Shown: positions 34,622 through 46,578, counted from the stretch's first letter. The stretch is 64,000 nucleotides of DNA from Bradyrhizobium iriomotense (GCF_030160715.1 NZ_BSOW01000006.1:186001-250000), one strand, 5' to 3'. Numbers and translations are program-made. Notes: generated by a model not told the origin, from the letters alone.

Positions 34622-34786
34622 CTCTCCCGCTTGCGGGAGAGCGTAGGCCGCCTTCGGTGGCCGTCCTTCAAGAGACGCCGAGGCGAAGCCTCGGCTATCG
34701 CAAAGCGCCGGGTGAGGGCTCTCTTCTCATTGGGAGTCTCTCTGTGGAGACACCCTCACCCCACCCCTCTCCCGCAAGCGGGAGAG
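34622..34786. repeat. Inverted-repeat element between livK and livH
   Basis: Near-palindromic 20-bp blocks at 34622-34641 and 34767-34786 (CTCTCCCGC-type) are inverted copies of each other, with GGTGAGGG/CCCTCACC arms inside. It is a relative of the element at 20275-20417 and fills most of the 256-bp gap before livH. Confidence 0.8.
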
Positions 34787-34835
34787 CGAGCGCAGCTCCA
34801 CCCTCGGCTACAATTGAGATGACTTCTGCCGCCCG

Positions 34836-35705
34836 ATGACCGCAATCCTCACCAACCTGTTCGATGGCGTTGCCTACGGCATGCTGCTGTTCGTGCTCGC
34901 CTGCGGGCTCGCTGTCACGCTCGGCCTGATGAACTTCGTTAATCTAGCCCACGGCGCCTTTGCGATGACCGGCGGCTATATCTGCGCCGTGCTGGTCAAC
35001 CAGCAGGGCTGGCCGTTCTTCGCCGCGCTGCCGCTCGCCTTCGTCTCCGCGGCTGTGATCGGCATCGCGCTGGAGCGAACGCTCTACCGCCACCTCTATG
35101 CGCGCAGCCATCTCGACCAGGTGCTGTTCACGATCGGTCTGACGTTCATGTCGGTTGCGGCCGTCGACTACGTCATGGGATCGTCGCGGGTGTTCATCAA
35201 TCTGCCGGCCGCGCTCCAGGGCCAGTTCGACCTGTTCGGCGTCGGCATCGGCCGCTACCGGCTGATGATCATCATCATCTGCGGCCTCCTTACTATCGCG
35301 CTCCAGCTCGTGCTGGCGAAGACGCGTTTCGGCAGCCGTTTGCGCGCCGCCGTCGACGATCCGCGCGCCGCGAGCGGCCTCGGTATCAACGTGCCGCAGG
35401 TGTTCGCCTTCACCTTTGCGTTCGGCTGCGGCCTTGCCGGACTCGGCGGCGCCTTGAGCGCCGAGATCCTCGGGCTTGATCCGTACTTCCCGCTCAAATT
35501 CATGATCTACTTCCTGATCGTGGTCACCGTCGGCGGCTCGTCCTCGATTACCGGTCCATTTCTGGCTTCGCTTCTGCTCGGCATCGGTGACGTCGCCGGC
35601 AAATACTACGTGCCGAAGATGGGCCCCTTCGTGATCTACACCATGATGATCGTGATCCTGATCTGGCGCCCGAACGGCCTGTTCGGCCGGGCGGCTGCGC
35701 GTTGA
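34836..35705 (+). CDS. livH: ABC transporter permease, LivH-type (second operon)
   Basis: The 289-residue permease shows FDGVAYGMLLFVLACGLAVT, FVNLAHGAFAMTGGY, the coupling-loop region RAAVDDPRAASGLGINVPQV and FGCGLAGLGGALSAEILG, all standard for LivH. About eight spans are predicted. The ribosome-binding site is weak, and a large inverted repeat stands in front, so synthesis is probably lower than for the binding protein. It partners LivM, whose gene begins 9 bp downstream. Confidence 0.9.
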   Translation: MTAILTNLFDGVAYGMLLFVLACGLAVTLGLMNFVNLAHGAFAMTGGYICAVLVNQQGWPFFAALPLAFVSAAVIGIALERTLYRHLYARSHLDQVLFTIGLTFMSVAAVDYVMGSSRVFINLPAALQGQFDLFGVGIGRYRLMIIIICGLLTIALQLVLAKTRFGSRLRAAVDDPRAASGLGINVPQVFAFTFAFGCGLAGLGGALSAEILGLDPYFPLKFMIYFLIVVTVGGSSSITGPFLASLLLGIGDVAGKYYVPKMGPFVIYTMMIVILIWRPNGLFGRAAAR

Positions 35706-35714
35706 GTTGAGCCG

Positions 35715-36743
35715 ATGAGCGCTGCATCCGACGTCGGTTATCACGCCCAGCGCCATGCGCGCTGGCACTATGGCGAAGTCGCCTTCTGGCTCATCGTGCT
35801 GGCCTGCGGCTTCGTGTTTCCCTCGCGCTATCTGATCATGACCGACATCGTGCGGCTTGCGCTGTTTGCGATGTCGCTCGATCTCATCCTCGGCTATGCC
35901 GGTATCGTCTCGCTCGGGCATGCCGCCTTCTTCGGCGTCGGCGCCTATGTCGCGGGGCTGCTTGCGCTGCACGGGATCATCAACGAGCCGGTGATTGCGC
36001 TCGTTGTCGCCGGCCTTGCCGCGATGGTGCTGGGGTTTGCCACCAGCTTCCTCGTCATCCGCGGCGTCGACCTGACCCGTCTCATGGTGACGCTCGGCAT
36101 CGCACTGCTGCTTGAAGCGCTCGCCGAACGCTTCTCCAACATCACCGGCGGCACCGACGGCCTGCAAGGCATCGAGATGCAGCCGATCTTCGGAATGCTG
36201 GCCTTCGACATGTTCGGCAAGACCGGGTTCTTCTACTCCCTCGCCGTGCTGTTCCTCTTGTTCCTGCTCGCGCGCCGCATCGTGCATTCGCCGTTCGGCC
36301 TGTCGCTGCGCGCCATCAAGAACAATCCGCTGCGGGCCGCCGCCATCGGCATTCCCGTCAACCGCCGCCTGATCGCGATCTATACGCTTGCCGCGTTCTA
36401 TGCGGGGATTGCGGGCGCGCTGTTCACCCAGACCACCGCGATCGCCTCGCTCGACGTGTTCGCTTTCGAGCGCTCCGCCGACCTGATGCTGGTGCTCGTC
36501 ATCGGCGGCACCGGCTATCTCTATGGCGGGCTGATCGGCGCGGTTGTGTTCCGCATGCTCCAGGAATGGTTCTCGACCATCACCCCGCAATACTGGCAAT
36601 TCTGGATCGGCCTCGTGCTGGTCGTGATCGTGCTGGCCGGCCGCCAGCGCCTGCACCGCTGGGTGCTGTTCGTGCCGAACCTCGTGATCAAGCAGATTGC
36701 CGGTCGCAAGGCGGTCGTCGCCGTGCCGGAGGGCGATGCATGA
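35715..36743 (+). CDS. livM: ABC transporter permease, LivM-type (second operon)
   Basis: This 342-residue inner-membrane protein has the LivM blocks SLDLILGYAGIVSLGHAAFFG, RAIKNNPLRAAAIGIPVN (coupling loop) and GGTGYLYGGLIGAVVF, with about ten spans. The C-terminus ends in the cytoplasm with FVPNLVIKQIAGRKAVV. Its stop codon overlaps the livG ATG (ATGA at 36740-36743). It forms the membrane channel with the LivH protein. Confidence 0.9.
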   Translation: MSAASDVGYHAQRHARWHYGEVAFWLIVLACGFVFPSRYLIMTDIVRLALFAMSLDLILGYAGIVSLGHAAFFGVGAYVAGLLALHGIINEPVIALVVAGLAAMVLGFATSFLVIRGVDLTRLMVTLGIALLLEALAERFSNITGGTDGLQGIEMQPIFGMLAFDMFGKTGFFYSLAVLFLLFLLARRIVHSPFGLSLRAIKNNPLRAAAIGIPVNRRLIAIYTLAAFYAGIAGALFTQTTAIASLDVFAFERSADLMLVLVIGGTGYLYGGLIGAVVFRMLQEWFSTITPQYWQFWIGLVLVVIVLAGRQRLHRWVLFVPNLVIKQIAGRKAVVAVPEGDA

Positions 36744-37487
36744 CCATCGCGCTCGAAACCAAAAATCTCGAAAAGCAGTTCGGCGGTCTGCGCGTGACGC
36801 GCGACCTGTCGCTCAGGATCGAGCAGGGCGCGCGCCACGCCTTGATCGGCCCGAACGGCGCCGGCAAGACCACGGTGATCAACCAGCTCACCGGCGTGCT
36901 CAAGCCGAACTCCGGGCGCATCCTGCTCGAAGGCCAGGACATCACCGATCTGCCGGTGCACAAGCGCGTGCTGCGCGGCCTGTCGCGCACCTTCCAGATC
37001 AACCAGCTCTATCCCGACCTGACGCCGCTCGAAACAATCGGCCTCGCCGTTTCCGAGCGCCTCGGCCATGGCGGCGACTGGTGGCGGCGGATGGGCACCC
37101 GTGACGACGTCAATGGCGAGATCGCCGAGTTGCTCAAGCACTTCCATTTGCTCGACGTCATGAACGAGCAGACGGTGACGCTGCCGTACGGCAAGCAGCG
37201 CCTGCTCGAGATCGCGGTTGCGATCGCGGCCAAGCCGCGCGTGCTGTTGCTCGATGAACCCGCCGCCGGCGTGCCCGAAAGCGAGCGCCACGACATCCTC
37301 GCCGTGGTCGCAGCGCTGCCGCGCGACGTCACCGTGCTCCTGATCGAGCATGACATGGATCTCGTCTTCTCCTTCGCCGACCGCATCTCGGTGCTGGTCT
37401 CGGGCGCGCTGCTCACCGAGGGCCCGCCCGACCAGGTCGCGCGCGATCCGCAGGTCAAGGCCGTCTATCTCGGCGAGGAGGCGGTCA

Positions 37488-37495
<8 letters not shown>
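36740..37495 (+). CDS. livG: ABC transporter ATPase, LivG-type (second operon)
   Basis: The 251-residue ATPase has Walker A GPNGAGKTT, LSRTFQINQLYPDLTPLETIG, the LivG-type signature LPYGKQRLLE and Walker B VLLLDEPAAGVP. The ATG at 36740 overlaps the livM stop, and the 3' end overlaps livF by 8 bp, so the three proteins are translationally coupled. It energises import together with LivF. Confidence 0.92.
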
Positions 37496-38204
<709 letters not shown>

Positions 38205-38222
38205 AAATTCGGGAGTGAACCA

Positions 38223-39341
38223 ATGCAGCGAACCAAAGCCCCCTTCCGCGCCGACGAGGTCGGCAGCCTCCTGCGTCCGATCAAGATCAAGGAAGCCCGC
38301 GCGAAGCTGGAGAAGGGCGAGATCTCGGCCGATGATCTGCGCAAGATCGAGGACATGGAGATCGAGAAGGTCGTGCACAAGCAGGCCTCGATCGGCTTGA
38401 AGCTCGCGACCGACGGCGAATTCCGCCGCTCCTGGTGGCATTTCGACTTCCTGGCGAAGCTCACCGGCTGCGAACTGTTCCACCCCGACACGGGCATCCA
38501 GTTCGCGGGCGTCGAGACGCGGCATGACGCGGTGCGGGTGATCGGCAAGCTCGACTTTCCCGACCACCATCCGATGCTCGACCACTTCAAGTTCCTGAAG
38601 AAGTACGCCGACCAGGCGCATGTTACTGCAAAGATGACGATCCCCTCGCCGGCGGTGCTGCATTTCCGCGGCGGCCGCAAGGCGATCTCGAAGGACGTCT
38701 ATCCCGATCTCGACGCGTTCTACGAAGACCTCGGCAAGACCTACCGCAAGGCCGTCAAGGCGTTCTACGACGCCGGCTGCCGCTATCTCCAGTTCGACGA
38801 CACCGTGTGGGCCTATCTCTGCTCCCAGGACGAATTGAAGAAGGCGCGTGAGCGCGGCGACAATCCGGACGGCCTCCAGCAGATCTATTCGCGCATCATC
38901 AACTACGCGCTGGCCGAGAAGCCCGCCGACATGGTGGTGACGACGCATGTCTGCCGCGGCAATTTCCGCTCGACCTGGATCTCCTCGGGCGGCTACGAGC
39001 CGGTCGCCGAGACCATGCTCGCCGGCACCAACTACGACGGCTACTTCCTGGAATATGACTCGGACCGCGCCGGCGGCTTCGAGCCGCTGCGCTTCCTGCC
39101 CAAGGGCAACAAGGTCGTCGTGGTCGGCGTCATCACCTCGAAGTTCGGCGAGCTCGAGAAGAAGGACGACATCAAGCGCCGTCTCGAAGAAGCCGCCAAG
39201 TTCGCGCCGCTGGAGCAGCTCGCGCTCTCCCCGCAGTGCGGCTTCGCCTCGACCGAGGAGGGCAACATCCTCTCCGAGGAAGAGCAGTGGGCCAAGCTCA
39301 GCCTCGCGGTCGAGATCGCCAACGAAGTCTGGGGCAAATAA
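38223..39341 (+). CDS. MetE C-terminal-domain-type (cobalamin-independent methyltransferase family) enzyme
   Basis: This 372-residue protein equals only the catalytic C-terminal barrel of cobalamin-independent methionine synthase. It has FRADEVGSLLRP at the start, the substrate loop TDGEFRRSWWHFDF, TIPSPAVLHF, YLQFDDTVWAYL, the zinc-ligand segment THVCRGNF and LSPQCGFAST with the last Cys ligand. Full MetE is about 750 residues, so methyl-tetrahydrofolate polyglutamate use as in MetE is doubtful. Single-domain relatives include core-MetE, YxjG-type proteins and epoxyalkane:CoM transferase, all thiol alkyltransferases. Position directly after livF suggests the imported compound or a product is the methyl donor or thiol acceptor. 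A GGGAG site precedes the ATG. Confidence 0.82.
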   Translation: MQRTKAPFRADEVGSLLRPIKIKEARAKLEKGEISADDLRKIEDMEIEKVVHKQASIGLKLATDGEFRRSWWHFDFLAKLTGCELFHPDTGIQFAGVETRHDAVRVIGKLDFPDHHPMLDHFKFLKKYADQAHVTAKMTIPSPAVLHFRGGRKAISKDVYPDLDAFYEDLGKTYRKAVKAFYDAGCRYLQFDDTVWAYLCSQDELKKARERGDNPDGLQQIYSRIINYALAEKPADMVVTTHVCRGNFRSTWISSGGYEPVAETMLAGTNYDGYFLEYDSDRAGGFEPLRFLPKGNKVVVVGVITSKFGELEKKDDIKRRLEEAAKFAPLEQLALSPQCGFASTEEGNILSEEEQWAKLSLAVEIANEVWGK

Positions 39342-39371
39342 GTCCCTCGAAAATCGTCAGGGGGAGGAGAC

Positions 39372-40508
39372 ATGAATCCGAACCCTGATGCCGTCATCGT
39401 CGGTGCGGGCCCTGCGGGGCTCGCCTGTGCCGCCACAATGCGCGGGGCGGGCCTCAAGGCCACCGTGCTGGAAAAGACTGCAGAGGTCGGCGCGGTCTGG
39501 CGGCGCCACTATGACCGGCTGCATCTGCACACCGACCGCAATCATTCCGGCTTGCCGGGCATGGCGATGCCGTCGAGCTATCCGGCCTATCCGTCGCGCG
39601 CCCAGATGGTCGCGTATCTCGAGAACTACGCAGCGCGCTTCGCGATCAATCCCGTGTTCGGTGCCGAGGTTTCGCGTATCAAGCGCGAGGGACCGCAGTG
39701 GCGGGTCGAATTTGCAGAGGAGAAGCTCCTCGCACCCATCGTGGTGATCGCGACCGGCATTGCGGATGCGCCTTACCGTCCCGTCTGGCCGGGCATGGAC
39801 GGCTTTTCCGGCGAGATTCTCCACAGTTGCGACTATCGCAACCCGGCGCCCTATGCAGGGCGTCGCGTGCTCGTAGTCGGCTTCGGCAATTCGGGCGGCG
39901 AGATCGCGCTCGATCTCGCCAATGCGGGCGTCGCCGTCGCGCTGGCGGTGCGCGGTCCGGTCCAGATCATTCCGCGCGATCTCCTCGGCTTTCCGATCCT
40001 CTCATGGGCGATCCTGTACCGGCGGCTGCCGGCGCGTTTCGTCGATGCGATCAATGCGCCGGTGCTGCGACTTGCGGTCGGCGATTTCGAGAATCTGGGC
40101 CTGCAGCGCGCCGCAAAAGGGCCGCGCCGGATGGTCGAGGAGGATGGGCGCGTGCCGCTGATCGACATCGGCACGCTCGCGAAGATCAGGGACGGTGCGA
40201 TCGCGGTGCGCGGCGGCATCGATCGCTTCGCCGCGGATGGCATCGTGTTCGCGGATGGAACGATCGAAAAGTTCGACGCCGTCATTCTTGCCACGGGCTT
40301 CCGTCCGAACCTGCGGGCCTTGATGCCCGACGTTGTTGATGTCCTCGACCGGCACGGCATGCCGCGTGTGACGGGAGCGCCGACCGCTGAAGCGGGTCTT
40401 TATTTCTGCGGACAGATCACGGCGCCGACGGGGCAGTTACGCGAGATCGGCATCGAAGCGCAGCACATCGCCGACAATGCGAGGAGATACCTCGCGGAGG
40501 CCGCGTAG
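39372..40508 (+). CDS. Flavin-containing monooxygenase, YUCCA-like
   Basis: The 378-residue protein has a FAD-binding GAGPAGLACA at residues 11-20, an LHLHTDRNHSGLPG segment, the NADPH-binding GFGNSGGEIALDL near residue 177 and ATGFRPNLRAL near the C-terminus. This order matches class B flavoprotein monooxygenases, especially the YUCCA-like branch that decarboxylates indole-3-pyruvate to auxin in plants; bacterial members have varied substrates. A GGGGAGGAG ribosome-binding site precedes the ATG, and the gene follows the MetE-like gene by 30 bp as the last of the operon. Its stop abuts the stop of the convergent caspase-like gene with no bases between. Confidence 0.83.
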   Translation: MNPNPDAVIVGAGPAGLACAATMRGAGLKATVLEKTAEVGAVWRRHYDRLHLHTDRNHSGLPGMAMPSSYPAYPSRAQMVAYLENYAARFAINPVFGAEVSRIKREGPQWRVEFAEEKLLAPIVVIATGIADAPYRPVWPGMDGFSGEILHSCDYRNPAPYAGRRVLVVGFGNSGGEIALDLANAGVAVALAVRGPVQIIPRDLLGFPILSWAILYRRLPARFVDAINAPVLRLAVGDFENLGLQRAAKGPRRMVEEDGRVPLIDIGTLAKIRDGAIAVRGGIDRFAADGIVFADGTIEKFDAVILATGFRPNLRALMPDVVDVLDRHGMPRVTGAPTAEAGLYFCGQITAPTGQLREIGIEAQHIADNARRYLAEAA

Positions 40509-42227
40509 TCATTTTTCCGCCAGGTAAACTTCGCCCAGCAGCGACGAGTTCGACCACGGCACCTGCTTGTTCTTCGTGCCCGATACCACTTCCGCCCGCA
40601 CCCGCGTCAGCATCTGCTGCACCTCCAGCCCCGGCGTGCCGATGTGGCGCGACAGCGCTGCAGAGAAGGGGCTGTTGGCACCTTCCCCATCGAGCGCGAC
40701 TTGCCCTGGGGCCGTCGCGAACGCGATCAGCGTGCCGGCCCCCAGCGTCGCGCCCGCGCCGAGACTGGTCGGCGCCGCAAGACCCGAGGCGCCCTCGATG
40801 CCGCGATTGGCGCCGGCGCTCGCCACCTGCGGCGCCATCGGATTGTTGCGACAGGCATCGAAGATCAGGATGTTGGTGCGGACCTGGTCGTCGAGGCCGG
40901 CCATGATCGTATCCATGTCGATCATCGCCTCCGTCATGTTGGCGCCTGCCTTCAGCTCGACGTCGATCGGGATGAGATAATTGCGGCCATCGATCTGCAC
41001 GCCGTGGCCGGCGTAGTAGACCACCGCGACCTGCGCCCGCGCCGCATCGCGCAGGAAGTCGCGCGTCATCTTCTGCATCGCCGCGCGGTCGAGATCGATG
41101 CCCTCCGACACCGTGAAGCCGATGTCGCGCAGGCTCTTGGCGACTGCGCGCGCATCGTTGGGCGGATTGGGCAGCGCCTTGACGTGGGCATAGGCGCCGT
41201 TGCCGATGATCAGCGCCATGCGCCGGCCCGGACCTGCCGGAGTGGGCGAGGGCGCAGGCGGTGTGCTTGCCTGCTGCTGCGCAGGCTTACTCGTCTGCTG
41301 CGCCGTCGAGGTCGGAGCATCGCGAGGCGTCGGCACGGTTGCATCCGATATCAGCGACAGCCGCACCTTCGCGGTCGCCTGATTGGACTTGCTGCCGGCG
41401 TCCGAGGCGGTGACGCCGAGCGCGCCCTTGTAGTCCTCCTTGGCGTGCGCGTAGTCGCCCTTGGCCTCATAAGCGAGCCCGCGGAATGTGTAGGCCGAGA
41501 TCAGCACGCTGTTCGGCGGCGTCATGATGTTGACCGGCGGCTTGTCCTTGGCGAGCCGGATCGCTTCGCTACCGTCGGCGATGGCTCGGTCGAGTTCGCC
41601 CTTGGCGCGCCAGATCGTAGTCCGGTGCACCAGCGGCTGCGACAGGCTCGGGTCGATGCGGATGGCCTGGTTGATATCGGCGAGCGCGCCGTCGAGGTCG
41701 CCGAGCGCCTCCTTGCAGTTGCCGCGGTTCTGGTAGGAGAAGGCCGATCGCGGGTCGGCCTTGATCGCGGCATCGAAATCCGCGATCGCCTTGGCGTAGT
41801 CCTTCTTGCCCTGATAGGCGTTGCCGCGGTTGTGGAAGATGGTCCCGCTCGGCGGCCCGAGCTTCAGCGCATCGTCGAAATCGGCGATCGCGATGTCGTA
41901 CTCGCCTTTGTCGTAATAGGCCGATCCCCGCAGGTTGTACACGGCCTGGCTCGGCTGCAGCTTCAAGGCCTCGGTCGCATCCGCAATCACCTTGGTGTAG
42001 TCGCCCTTCTTGTTCCAGCCGACAGCGCGCCAGAAATAGACGGTGGCGAGTTGTTCGCCCTTGAACACCTTCAGCGCGATGATCTTGTTGCAGGCGTCGA
42101 TTTGCTGATCGGCCGGCGTGGTGTCGATGGTGCACAGCGGCCCCAGTTGCGCGCGCGACTGCGCGAGGGCGGGCACGGACCACAGGGGTGCGGCGAGCAG
42201 GCAGAGCGCGACGAACAGGCGACGCAT
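40509..42227 (-). CDS. Exported TPR protein with caspase-like (peptidase C14) domain
   Basis: This 572-residue protein has a signal peptide (MRRLFVALCLLAAPLWSVPA, cleavage near ALA-Q), five or so TPR units between residues 60 and 275 (for example RGSAYYDKGEYDIAIADFDD), a Pro/Gln/Thr-rich linker (about 297-335) and a caspase-like domain from residue 337. The domain keeps the catalytic His408 (YYAGHG) and Cys459 (FDACRNN), so activity with Arg/Lys or Asp specificity is plausible. It should act in the periplasm. Its start lies 171 bp from the divergent methyltransferase gene. Caspase-like proteins of this layout occur in many rhizobia, but their targets are not known to me. Confidence 0.85.
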   Translation of the reverse strand: MRRLFVALCLLAAPLWSVPALAQSRAQLGPLCTIDTTPADQQIDACNKIIALKVFKGEQLATVYFWRAVGWNKKGDYTKVIADATEALKLQPSQAVYNLRGSAYYDKGEYDIAIADFDDALKLGPPSGTIFHNRGNAYQGKKDYAKAIADFDAAIKADPRSAFSYQNRGNCKEALGDLDGALADINQAIRIDPSLSQPLVHRTTIWRAKGELDRAIADGSEAIRLAKDKPPVNIMTPPNSVLISAYTFRGLAYEAKGDYAHAKEDYKGALGVTASDAGSKSNQATAKVRLSLISDATVPTPRDAPTSTAQQTSKPAQQQASTPPAPSPTPAGPGRRMALIIGNGAYAHVKALPNPPNDARAVAKSLRDIGFTVSEGIDLDRAAMQKMTRDFLRDAARAQVAVVYYAGHGVQIDGRNYLIPIDVELKAGANMTEAMIDMDTIMAGLDDQVRTNILIFDACRNNPMAPQVASAGANRGIEGASGLAAPTSLGAGATLGAGTLIAFATAPGQVALDGEGANSPFSAALSRHIGTPGLEVQQMLTRVRAEVVSGTKNKQVPWSNSSLLGEVYLAEK

Positions 42228-42398
42228 TGGCGAGGGTTCCGTAGGGAGGAAGAGCTTGTTTGTTGCCCGGCCGTGCCCCGGGGTTCACCGCTCCATCATC
42301 GCGACGGCAGCAAAGCGGGGATTTCATCCCTATTCCCTGAGTGGGCAGATTTTGCTAAGACGCAGTTCCAAGTCCTGCTGCCCACCGCTTGCCCACCG

Positions 42399-43754
42399 AT
42401 GAAGAACGACGAAATCCTGAGCCAAATCACCGAGTTCTGCCGCAAGGCGAACATGGCGGAATCGACCTTCGGCCGGCGTGCGGTGAACGATGGGAAGCTG
42501 GTGCAGCGCTTGCGCGAGGGCAAGCGCATCACCATCGACACCCTGGAGCGGATCCAGGCCTACATGGCCGCATCGATGACCGGCGGCATGCCGCCGCCGC
42601 GCGGACTTCAGGTGCCGCCGGAAAAGCGCGATCCGCGCGGCAATTTCCGTTTCTTTGAGAACCGGCAGAAATATCTGCTGTTTGTCCACACCTGTAGCGA
42701 AAAGCGGGTGGTCGCAGACAGGGTCGCGCTGGAGCTCGCCACCATTCACCCGCGCCCGCCGGCGCTGCGCGTGTTCGACGCCGGCGTCGGCGACGGCACG
42801 GTGCTGGCGCGCGTGCTGCGGTCAATGCATCAGCGCTTTCCGCACATGCCGTTCTACGTCGCCGGCAAGGAGCTCAGCCTCGAAGACGTGCGCCTGACGC
42901 TGGAAAAGGTGCCCGACCGCTTGTTCGAGCATCCCGCCTCGGTGTTCGTCTTTACCAACATGTTTTACGCCGAAGCGCCTTGGTTGACGCCAGCGTCACC
43001 TGCGGCGGCTGCCGCCACTGTCTGGCACGAAGTTCCGCTCCAGGGCGCTTCATCAGGTGAGTTCGCGACGCAGATCGCGGAGCTGAAGCCGTTCCTGGAG
43101 CAGAACTGGCGCGCGGCGATCAGCTCGCGTACGGCGATGCCGTTGTATGAGCGGCCCGTCGTGCTCGTGCTCTACCGCGAGGATCACAGGTTTCTGCTGG
43201 ATTCGACCATTCCGCGGCCGGGCCAGACCGAGGCCAATTTCGATCTTGTCATTGCATCCCAGCCATACCGAGCACTGTCCTCGGTCAATTTTCGGGCCAA
43301 GCGGATCATTGCACCTCTGGCACGGGCGCTGCGGCCAGGCGGCCGCCTGATCGGTATTCACTCTCATGGTCACGATCCCGGCATGGAAATGATCCAGGCG
43401 ATCTGGCCCGGAGAAAACCCTTTCTCGGTGAGCCGTCATGAGCTATTGCGCGCAGTTAAGTATGAGCTAGGATCGTTGGGCCGAGACCTAAATTTTAATG
43501 CTTACGCGGACAACCGTTCGATCTTCAGGTATGATATGGAAGCGCTGCCCAACGAGGTGACGGGGACCATCGGAACCTCGACAGCCTTTGCAGCGTGGAA
43601 TGCGGCGGTGTATGTCGCTCAGATTGAGGACGACCGATTGACAGAAATGACTCAAAACGGCCGCACTCTGGATGCTGCGAGGGACGTGCTCCGCAAGTAC
43701 AACGGGCTCTGGTTTTACGACGAATCCTACGTCATCTCGCGCCGGCGTGATTGA
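42399..43754 (+). CDS. Putative HTH domain fused to SAM-dependent methyltransferase-like domain
   Basis: The 451-residue protein begins with about 55 residues ([20 protein letters not shown], then [19 protein letters not shown]) that resemble a lambda-repressor-like helix-turn-helix. From residue about 115 it has a Rossmann methyltransferase fold with the SAM loop [18 protein letters not shown] and a later [12 protein letters not shown] and [14 protein letters not shown]. It precedes metK by 59 bp on the same strand, followed by ahcY, so it lies in a SAM synthesis and recycling block. It may be a SAM-consuming enzyme or a SAM-sensing regulator. The ATG at 42399 has no clear ribosome-binding site; the upstream open frame is antisense to the caspase-like gene and is not coding. 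Confidence 0.75.
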   Translation: MKNDEILSQITEFCRKANMAESTFGRRAVNDGKLVQRLREGKRITIDTLERIQAYMAASMTGGMPPPRGLQVPPEKRDPRGNFRFFENRQKYLLFVHTCSEKRVVADRVALELATIHPRPPALRVFDAGVGDGTVLARVLRSMHQRFPHMPFYVAGKELSLEDVRLTLEKVPDRLFEHPASVFVFTNMFYAEAPWLTPASPAAAAATVWHEVPLQGASSGEFATQIAELKPFLEQNWRAAISSRTAMPLYERPVVLVLYREDHRFLLDSTIPRPGQTEANFDLVIASQPYRALSSVNFRAKRIIAPLARALRPGGRLIGIHSHGHDPGMEMIQAIWPGENPFSVSRHELLRAVKYELGSLGRDLNFNAYADNRSIFRYDMEALPNEVTGTIGTSTAFAAWNAAVYVAQIEDDRLTEMTQNGRTLDAARDVLRKYNGLWFYDESYVISRRRD

Positions 43755-43813
43755 CATCATCCAAAAGTAAACATCGCAACGACCGCCCAACGGGGCGCGA
43801 CAAGGGGTTACTG

Positions 43814-45010
<1,197 letters not shown>

Positions 45011-45021
45011 TCAATTCCGTA

Positions 45022-45105
45022 ATTCCGGGGCGCCGCGCCAGCGGCGAACCCGGAATCTCGAACCTCTCGATTCCGGGTTCGCTCGTTTCACGAGCGCCCC
45101 GGAAT
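45022..45105. repeat. Nested 84-bp palindrome between metK and ahcY
   Basis: Outer arms ATTCCGGGGCGC (45022-45033) and GCGCCCCGGAAT (45094-45105) enclose inner arms CGAACCCGGAATC (45045-45057) and GATTCCGGGTTCG (45069-45081). It resembles an intergenic repeat common in Bradyrhizobium and may act as a terminator or message stabiliser. Confidence 0.8.
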
Positions 45106-45133
45106 GACTTTTTCAAACAACAGGAAGCTCGAC

Positions 45134-46555
45134 ATGAACGCGAAGCCCGGCTTCACCGATTACATCGTCAAGGACATTTCGCTGGCCGATTTCGGCCGCA
45201 AGGAACTCTCGCTGGCCGAGACCGAGATGCCCGGCCTGATGGCCACCCGCGAGGAGTTCGGCCCTAAGCAGCCGCTGAAGGGCGCGCGTATTGCCGGCTC
45301 GCTGCACATGACGATCCAGACCGGCGTGCTGATCGAGACGCTGGCAGCACTCGGCGCCGACATTCGCTGGGTCTCCTGCAACATCTATTCGACGCAGGAT
45401 CACGCCGCCGCCGCGATCGCGTCCGCCGGCATTCCGGTCTTCGCAGTCAAGGGCGAAACGCTGAAAGATTACTGGGACTACACCGCCAAGCTGTTCGACT
45501 GGCACGGCGGCGGTCACCCGAACATGATCCTCGATGACGGCGGCGACGCCACCATGTACGTCCATCTCGGTCTGCGCGCCGAGAAGGGCGACACCGCCTT
45601 CCTCGACAAGCCCGGCTCCGAGGAAGAGGAAGTCTTCTTCGCGCTTCTGAAGAAGCAGCTCAAGGAAAAGCCGAAGGGCTACTTCGCCGAGATCGCCAAG
45701 AGCATCAAGGGCGTTTCCGAAGAGACGACCACGGGCGTGCATCGTCTCTACGACATGCAGAAGGCAGGCACGCTGCTTTGGCCGGCCATCAACGTCAACG
45801 ACAGCGTCACCAAGTCGAAGTTCGACAACCTCTATGGCTGCCGTGAATCGCTGGTCGACGGCATCCGCCGCGGCACCGACGTGATGATGTCGGGCAAGAT
45901 CGCGATGGTCGCTGGCTTCGGCGACGTCGGCAAGGGCTCGGCGGCCTCGCTGCGCCAGGCCGGCTGCCGTGTCATGGTCTCCGAGGTCGACCCGATCTGC
46001 GCGCTGCAGGCGTCGATGGAGGGCTATGAGGTCGTAACGATGGAAGACGCCGCGCCGCGCGCCGACATCTTCGTCACGGCGACCGGCAACAAGGACATCA
46101 TCACCATCGAGCACATGCGTGCGATGAAGGATCGCGCCATCGTCTGCAACATCGGCCACTTCGACAACGAGATCCAGATCGCGGCGCTCCGCAACCTGAA
46201 GTGGACCAACATCAAGCCGCAGGTCGACGAGATCGAATTCCCCGACAAGCATCGCATCATCATGCTGTCGGAAGGCCGCCTCGTGAACCTCGGCAATGCG
46301 ATGGGCCATCCGTCCTTCGTGATGTCGGCGTCCTTCACCAACCAGACACTAGCGCAGATCGAGCTCTGGGCGAACAACAAGGACGGCAAGTACGAGAAGA
46401 AGGTCTACGTGCTGCCGAAGACGCTCGACGAGAAGGTCGCCCGCCTGCACCTCGCCAAGCTCGGCGTCAAGCTGACCGAGTTGCGCAAGGACCAGGCCGA
46501 CTACATCGGCGTCAAGCAGGAAGGTCCCTACAAGTCGGACCACTATCGCTACTGA
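45134..46555 (+). CDS. ahcY: Adenosylhomocysteinase AhcY
   Basis: The 473-residue enzyme hydrolyses S-adenosylhomocysteine to adenosine and homocysteine, relieving inhibition of methyltransferases. Diagnostic blocks are [36 protein letters not shown], the NAD-binding [27 protein letters not shown] and the C-terminal KSDHYRY that completes the NAD site of the partner subunit. The roughly 40-residue insert around [12 protein letters not shown] is normal for bacterial type enzymes. AGGAAG precedes the ATG at 45134. A strong terminator follows its stop by 24 bp. Confidence 0.96.
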   Translation: MNAKPGFTDYIVKDISLADFGRKELSLAETEMPGLMATREEFGPKQPLKGARIAGSLHMTIQTGVLIETLAALGADIRWVSCNIYSTQDHAAAAIASAGIPVFAVKGETLKDYWDYTAKLFDWHGGGHPNMILDDGGDATMYVHLGLRAEKGDTAFLDKPGSEEEEVFFALLKKQLKEKPKGYFAEIAKSIKGVSEETTTGVHRLYDMQKAGTLLWPAINVNDSVTKSKFDNLYGCRESLVDGIRRGTDVMMSGKIAMVAGFGDVGKGSAASLRQAGCRVMVSEVDPICALQASMEGYEVVTMEDAAPRADIFVTATGNKDIITIEHMRAMKDRAIVCNIGHFDNEIQIAALRNLKWTNIKPQVDEIEFPDKHRIIMLSEGRLVNLGNAMGHPSFVMSASFTNQTLAQIELWANNKDGKYEKKVYVLPKTLDEKVARLHLAKLGVKLTELRKDQADYIGVKQEGPYKSDHYRY

Positions 46556-46578
46556 GCTCCCATCGCCTCAGAACATGC

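Noticed and set aside
40644..42398. Long plus-strand open frame upstream of and continuous with the methyltransferase gene
   Set aside because: It is antisense to the caspase-like gene along its length and has Arg/His-rich shadow composition. The real gene starts at 42399.
43755..43813. Possible SAM/SAH riboswitch in front of metK
   Set aside because: The 59-bp leader has some GC-rich complementarity around CGCCCAACGGGGCG, but I cannot match the conserved core of any SAM or SAH riboswitch class. A covariance-model search would decide.
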